From positions 183,943-247,942 of the forward strand of contig MAAO01000007.1 of assembly GCA_002163155.1 (NCBI GenBank): a stretch of 64,000 bases of DNA. The letters are read 5' to 3'. The stretch's first letter is position 1; each line of letters opens with the position of its first letter. Origin of the DNA: Halobacteriovorax marinus. Its GTDB lineage: Bacteria; Bdellovibrionota; Bacteriovoracia; Bacteriovoracales; Bacteriovoracaceae. Shown piece by piece: positions 60,138 to 64,000 of the stretch. The notes beneath the pieces were generated by a model. The model saw only the letters and a list, made by a program, of their open reading frames with translations. It did no database searches and was not told where the DNA came from. Position numbers and translations under genes: made by a program.

Positions 60138-60653
60138 ATGAATTTTGAAATCGATCAAATTAAAGAAATGATTTATGTGATACGTGGACAGAAAGTTATG
60201 CTTGATAGCGATTTGGCTAGGTTGTATGGGGTAGAGACGAAAAGACTAAATGAACAGGTTAAAAGAAACTTTGATAGATTCCCTGAAGATTTTATGTTTC
60301 AACTAAGCTTTGAAGAGTTCTTATCTTTGAAGTCGCAAATTGCGACTTCAAAGACAGGTCGAGGAGGAAAGCAGAAGCAACCTCTTGTTTTTACAGAGAA
60401 TGGTGTTGCCATGTTGTCTGGCATTTTGAATAGTAAGCAGGCCATAGAAGTGAATATCGCAATTATGAGGATATTCACTAAGTTAAGAAGCTTTATGATG
60501 CTAGAGAAAGAATTGGTAACACGAATGAATAGATTAGAGTCTGATACTACTGAGGTATTTAAAGTTGTATTTGAAAAACTTGACTGCTTAGATGAACAAC
60601 TTCCTGCTCTTAAAAAAGATAGGACAAAAATTGGCCTAGAAAGTAAGGATTGA
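60138..60653 (+). CDS. ORF6N-domain (KilA-N associated) DNA-binding protein
   Basis: This 171-residue protein has the ORF6N domain: IKEMIYVIRGQKVMLDSDLARLYGVETKRLNEQVKRNFDRFPEDFMFQL, then FTENGVAMLSGILNSKQAIEVNIAIMRIF and a coiled-coil C-terminus. This domain is common in phage and mobile-region regulators. GGAGG is well placed for ATG 60138; the ORF start at 60102 is less likely. It is the only clear phage-type gene in the window and sits in the repeat-bearing accessory region. Confidence 0.85.
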   Translation: MNFEIDQIKEMIYVIRGQKVMLDSDLARLYGVETKRLNEQVKRNFDRFPEDFMFQLSFEEFLSLKSQIATSKTGRGGKQKQPLVFTENGVAMLSGILNSKQAIEVNIAIMRIFTKLRSFMMLEKELVTRMNRLESDTTEVFKVVFEKLDCLDEQLPALKKDRTKIGLESKD

Positions 60654-60657
60654 AGAA

Positions 60658-60725
60658 TGGCACTTACTTTATAGAAGTTAATTTCTTTTTCTTGGTTGTT
60701 CTTTAATAGAAACTTTTATGAGTAG
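60658..60725 (+). repeat. intergenic repeat family, copy 2
   Basis: TGGCACTTACTTTATAGAAG... TTCTTTAATAGAAACTTTTATGAG matches the repeat family with several substitutions. It begins 5 bp after the ORF6N stop codon, ahead of the convergent gene at 60800. Confidence 0.65.
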
Positions 60726-60799
60726 TTAAGTTTTTTAACAAGATACTCCCTATTTTTTATTCTATCATTTTGGCAAATCATTTAAACAACTTAAAAGTG

Positions 60800-61366
60800 T
60801 TAAATGGAAAGCTCATCCATCAAGTACTGAAACTTATTTACAAAACTACAGGCCATGTTTTTCTTTTCACATATATTTTTACCAAGTTGAAAAGTGTCTT
60901 TAAAGTGTCTTATAGTTAAGTCTGATAGGTCAGACGCATGTTTAAAGTTTATATGGTGATATAGAACAAAAAATCTCGCGTTGTAGCCGATAACAGGTGT
61001 TTTTTTCTTTTCTGATTTTACAGCTGCTCTGTAGGCTTCTTCGTAATGCGTTTTAACTAGTAATGTTGTTGATAGTGACGAACATGATAACAGATGATTT
61101 TCCTTACATTGTTTTCTTAAAATTTTTATAGATTCATCTCTTCTTATATTTCTAAAGCTAAGACCCAGAGTGTACCAAAAGCATTTTTCATGATCCTTTG
61201 TTTCATAGCATTTCTTTTTAGTTTCATTGAGAGGAAACCAATCTAATACATCTGAATCAAGAGTTTGAGCTGAAAGAATATCGAAACTTTCTTGATCTAA
61301 TGTTGTTGCATATAAAGACGAAGTACTTATTAAGAAGAATGATAAATATATAAATAGTCTTCTCAA
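60800..61366 (-). CDS. exported cysteine-rich protein of unknown function
   Basis: This 188-residue protein has the signal peptide LFIYLSFFLISTSSLYA. The helical mature part has eight cysteines in pairs (KKCYETKDHEKCFW, KQCKENHLLSCSS, KNICEKKNMACSF), spaced like Sel1/TPR-type cysteine repeats such as HcpA. The family is inferred from spacing only. It is the only minus-strand gene in the repeat array. Confidence 0.6.
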   Translation of the reverse strand: MRRLFIYLSFFLISTSSLYATTLDQESFDILSAQTLDSDVLDWFPLNETKKKCYETKDHEKCFWYTLGLSFRNIRRDESIKILRKQCKENHLLSCSSLSTTLLVKTHYEEAYRAAVKSEKKKTPVIGYNARFFVLYHHINFKHASDLSDLTIRHFKDTFQLGKNICEKKNMACSFVNKFQYLMDELSI

Positions 61367-61709
61367 AAAAATCTCCTAGAATAGATACTCTAAAATGTTA
61401 CGTTAGGAAATATGAGTTGGAAATATATTAATTTGTGGATAAAGATAGTCGGATATTTCTCTCTTGTCTGAATCTCTATCCTGAGTCTTATTCAACTAGG
61501 TTTGATGTATTATTGATTGGCACTTCTAACATAGAAGTGGTTTTCTTTTGTCTGTGAGTTCTTTCATAGAGATTTCTTAAGGAATGAGTGAGTGACGGAA
61601 GGCCTTTCGTTATCTGTATGTCCAAATCTAAAATAGTGTATAATTCTTGTTAATTGAAAGTTTCTTCTATGAGCTATAAAAATGTCTAAGAAGATATCCA
61701 AGGAATAAA
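61367..61709. other. intergenic region carrying repeat copy 3
   Basis: This 343 bp region has no gene. Its main content is the repeat copy at 61518-61646. Before it there is only AT-rich sequence separating the divergent genes at 60800 and 61710. Confidence 0.5.
61518..61646 (+). repeat. intergenic repeat family, copy 3 (with promoter)
   Basis: This 129 bp unit runs from TGGCACTTCTAACATAGAAG through TTCTTTCATAGAGATTTCTT and a hairpin ACGGAAG/CTTTCGT (61595-61610) to GTGTATAATT. The TATAAT box (61639-61644) lies 66 bp before the next ATG. It has the same length as copy 4 and is nearly identical over the first ~100 bp. Confidence 0.85.
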
Positions 61710-62705
61710 ATGTTAAGGAAAAGAGTTTCTTTTATAGTCATGAGTCTTATGACTATTGGAGTAAATCTAAGCTATGGTTGTTTTGAGCATGGACATGGTG
61801 GATTTAATATTTATACAGTTGGGGAGAATGTCTCGACTATAGAAGATATCTATCTTCAATCTTACAAACGAGGAGAAGTTAAAGATGACAAAGGAAGTTT
61901 TGTTTTCTCATTTAACTTCGTGGATAATAAAAAAGATGTAATTGTTAAAGTAGGTAATGAAAGATGTGTCTTGAAGTCTTCTTGGGATAAATCTTATGAG
62001 AAGTTTGGGTGTCAACCACATGCCTATTCTTATAAAGCGTCCTCTTCAAAATGTAAGAGTATCTTGAAGAATCTTCCCGGTAGTAGTGCAATCAGTGTGA
62101 ACTTTGAAAAAAGGGAGATCCTTTTTCCCATAAACCTAGTTCGTACAATATCTAAAAATGTTAATCTGACTAAAAATGATTTGACGAAAATGCAATCTGA
62201 TTTTTTAAAAAACTCAACTGTAATTGCAAGACACAGTAACTTTAAACCAGATGCAGAACTTTTAAAGTTCTCGAATATCCTAAATTTTTCAAATCCAAAT
62301 ACAGAAATTACAAAAATAGGAAAACGTTTTCAGATGATTGTAGGTAAGTTTAAATTGAAAAATTTAGACAAAATGTTTCACCTTGGTAATTGGGCCGGAG
62401 GTGACAACGTTACTAAATCATTAATTGGCAAGACAATGGACTTTCCCGCTATTTTCATAAAACAAGATAAGGGATTACCACGAATGGTTGGAGACGGTTC
62501 TTGGTGTTCAAGTAGTGTTATTATAGGTGAGACGTTCAGTTCGACTCATGTAGAATCACTATACGATTTTAAAGTTACCAATGCTTATGATTTTAGTGGA
62601 AATGGTTTACCAGATGTCATTGAAATCAATAACAAGTTTTCTTATCAAATAAACTCTGACAATACTGTTACGGTCCTAGATAACGACAAAGTTTGTGGTG
62701 ACTAG
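61710..62705 (+). CDS. exported protein of unknown function (331 aa)
   Basis: This 331-residue protein has a signal peptide ending near NLSYGC. The body has repeated short beta-type segments and pairs of cysteines. The C-terminal third contains NAYDFSGNGLPDVIEINN, like a calcium-binding FG-GAP/EF-type turn (DxSxNGxxD). No family is recognised. Transcription should start from the TATAAT box at the end of the repeat copy upstream. CAAGGAAT precedes ATG. Confidence 0.55.
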   Translation: MLRKRVSFIVMSLMTIGVNLSYGCFEHGHGGFNIYTVGENVSTIEDIYLQSYKRGEVKDDKGSFVFSFNFVDNKKDVIVKVGNERCVLKSSWDKSYEKFGCQPHAYSYKASSSKCKSILKNLPGSSAISVNFEKREILFPINLVRTISKNVNLTKNDLTKMQSDFLKNSTVIARHSNFKPDAELLKFSNILNFSNPNTEITKIGKRFQMIVGKFKLKNLDKMFHLGNWAGGDNVTKSLIGKTMDFPAIFIKQDKGLPRMVGDGSWCSSSVIIGETFSSTHVESLYDFKVTNAYDFSGNGLPDVIEINNKFSYQINSDNTVTVLDNDKVCGD

Positions 62706-62785
62706 CAAAATTTTTAATTATTGAGCTACTTCATATATTAAAACACTCTATCAAATGAGATTGTATGCATAGTTCTTACTAAGAA

Positions 62786-62914
62786 TGGCACTTCTAGCAT
62801 AGAAGGTGTTTGCTTTTCTCTGTGAGTTCTTTCATAGAGATTTCTTGAGTAATGGGTGAGTGACGGAAGTCTTTTCGTTGCTTGTTAATATAAAACCTCA
62901 ATAGTGTATAATTT
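62786..62914 (+). repeat. intergenic repeat family, copy 4 (with promoter)
   Basis: This 129 bp copy from TGGCACTTCTAGCATAGAAGG to GTGTATAATT ends with the TATAAT box at 62907-62912, 34 bp before the start of the next gene. The hairpin ACGGAAG/TTTTCGT (62863-62878) keeps its pairing through G-T pairs. Confidence 0.85.
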
Positions 62915-62948
62915 CTGTATGTCGAAAAAATAAAAATATAGGATATTG

Positions 62949-63683
62949 ATGAACTTTAAGAAGCTTACAGTTATTGGAGCCAGCCTTGTTATTATTGTAA
63001 CGGCCTATAGGTGCCTGGACTTTTTTCCTCACACATATATGTGGTTAACCCATTCGCCAAAAGAGTATATGGGAAATATGGAGCCTAAGTTTCCATCGTG
63101 GTTCAGTGTTGTTTTTGGTGATCTTGTTGGTCCCGATATAAACCATAACGGTATACGCGATGATGTTGAAATTTATATGAACCGAGAGTTTAAAGAGTTG
63201 GGTGATAGCGATAAAGCGATAATATATAACTATGCTATTAGGATGCAGAATGTGATGAAATACCCTTTAGGCCACGAGTATAAAGAAGCTTTTTGGGTTG
63301 AAAGAAAGTATATGTGGGATTGTATCTTTATCTTAGGTGGACATAAGTTTGGAACAGATGGAGATAGGTATCAAGATTTCTTAGATAATGGAATATCATA
63401 TATAAATGATAAGACATTAAATACTTTTAGAAAATTAAGAAAAGAGTCATCATTCATGAACCAATTTCATATGAGAAGCAATGGAGATGATGAACATCTT
63501 CATCGAATACTTAACCTAGAAGACGTCTGTCATTTTAATAGTAAAATATCAAATGAAATTAGAAAGAAGCATTTTATTGAGCAGGCTAAAGATTATAAAG
63601 ACATGAAGAGGTACTTTTACCAAATGTACGAAAAAAAGTATGGGAAAAATAAAAGGCATTTGTATGAAAGATATATGAATTGA
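62949..63683 (+). CDS. membrane-anchored or exported protein of unknown function (244 aa)
   Basis: This 244-residue protein has an N-terminal hydrophobic segment (LTVIGASLVIIVTAYRCL) acting as signal or anchor. Near residue 65 it has VGPDINHNGIRDDVEIYMNRE, a calcium-binding-like DxNxNGxxDDVE loop. The rest is helical and very basic at the C-terminus. Family not recognised. AGGAT is suitably spaced for ATG 62949; TTG 62946 is the alternative. The upstream repeat supplies the promoter. Confidence 0.55.
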   Translation: MNFKKLTVIGASLVIIVTAYRCLDFFPHTYMWLTHSPKEYMGNMEPKFPSWFSVVFGDLVGPDINHNGIRDDVEIYMNREFKELGDSDKAIIYNYAIRMQNVMKYPLGHEYKEAFWVERKYMWDCIFILGGHKFGTDGDRYQDFLDNGISYINDKTLNTFRKLRKESSFMNQFHMRSNGDDEHLHRILNLEDVCHFNSKISNEIRKKHFIEQAKDYKDMKRYFYQMYEKKYGKNKRHLYERYMN

Positions 63684-63733
63684 TTTATTTATCATATCTT
63701 CTAATATTTTGAACTTCTATAAAGAACTATAAA

Positions 63734-63796
63734 GCCCAACCAAAAAACCTGAGTTAAATATGGGACGGCCTTTTGCAGGCAGGAAAGCTGTTGGGT
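63734..63796 (+). other. attC-like imperfect inverted repeat
   Basis: GCCCAAC (63734-63740) fits the RYYYAAC end and GTTGGGT (63790-63796) fits the GTTRRRY end of integron attC sites. Inner CCTG and CAGG boxes lie 7 and 6 nt inside. Total length is 63 bp. No integrase gene is in the window, so this is a resemblance only. Confidence 0.3.
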
Positions 63797-63803
63797 TCTA
63801 GAT

Positions 63804-63873
63804 TGGCACTTCTTTCATAGAACCTTTTTACTTTCATCTGTTGATTTATTCATAGAAATATCAAGAAAACTTA
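63804..63873 (+). repeat. intergenic repeat family, copy 5
   Basis: TGGCACTTCTTTCATAGAAC... TTATTCATAGAAATATC has the double CATAGA spacing of the family. It lies 8 bp after the attC-like hairpin and presumably precedes a gene beyond the window. Confidence 0.7.
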
Positions 63874-64000
63874 ATAAAATAATAGAGTTAAGAAATCTAT
63901 ACATTAGCTGGCATCGTCTTTAACGACATTATTGCTTTATAAAACATAAAAGCAAAAAACATATTTACAAATAGACCAGTTGAGGAAGAAGTGGGGTCAG

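Larger units (their letters stand above)
63684..64000. other. intergenic end of window
   Basis: These 317 bp contain no gene. They hold an attC-like hairpin (63734-63796), repeat copy 5 (63804-63873) and AT-rich sequence. A further gene probably begins beyond the window. Confidence 0.5.

Noticed and set aside
60800..61366. A phage gene, because of the adjacent ORF6N gene
   Set aside because: It has a signal peptide and a cysteine-repeat pattern. No other phage gene is present.

Overview
The window is an AT-rich bacterial chromosome segment with compact genes on both strands. No rRNA, tRNA, CRISPR array, transposase or phage structural block was seen. Many products carry Sec or lipoprotein signals (hydrolases, proteases, lipoproteins). 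Hybrid histidine kinases, a CheC-like protein, a PHB-depolymerase-like esterase, a di-heme cytochrome c peroxidase and an OmpA-like barrel point to a free-living Gram-negative. I infer a Bdellovibrionota/Bacteriovorax-like genome from overall style only. No marker gene proves it.

Layout. 0-10 kb: a TetR gene cut by the window edge faces a metallo-beta-lactamase-fold lipoprotein across two operator palindromes. Secreted hydrolases, an M23 peptidase, two overlapping helical-repeat genes, an EEP-family phosphatase, an epimerase and a HigBA-like toxin-antitoxin pair follow. 10-16 kb: a CheY/CheC/hybrid-kinase operon, then an isochorismatase-pirin operon divergent from a LysR gene. 17-25 kb: exported proteins (nuclease, Kelch/PD40 propeller, S1 protease, an 842-residue unknown, a second MBL hydrolase).

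25-29 kb holds the most striking enzyme pair: a lipoprotein closely matching plant-type fatty-acid alpha-dioxygenases, followed by a catalase-fold protein. Together they suggest a bacterial oxylipin-forming route. A second catalase-like gene (55.5-57.1 kb) and a neighbouring lipoprotein gene each lie behind a textbook sigma-54 promoter inside a duplicated ~125 bp upstream region.

29-41 kb is a run of redox and detoxification enzymes, mostly paired with regulators: old yellow enzyme/HxlR, an NHL lipoprotein/hybrid kinase, TetR/alpha-beta hydrolase, LysR/isochorismatase plus glutaredoxin, and quinone oxidoreductase/LysR. 42-54 kb is mixed metabolism and transport. It includes a 230 bp segment bounded by 20 bp inverted repeats directly before a DUF309 gene.

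57-64 kb is accessory in character: three small secreted proteins with look-alike signal peptides, an ORF6N-domain gene and several unrecognised exported proteins. Five copies of a previously unnamed intergenic repeat (TGGCACTTCT...CATAGA...TTCATAGA), all in the same orientation, separate these genes. In the two best copies it runs into the -10 box of the next gene.

Several regulator genes start 6-7 nt after a -10 element without a Shine-Dalgarno sequence, suggesting frequent leaderless transcripts.
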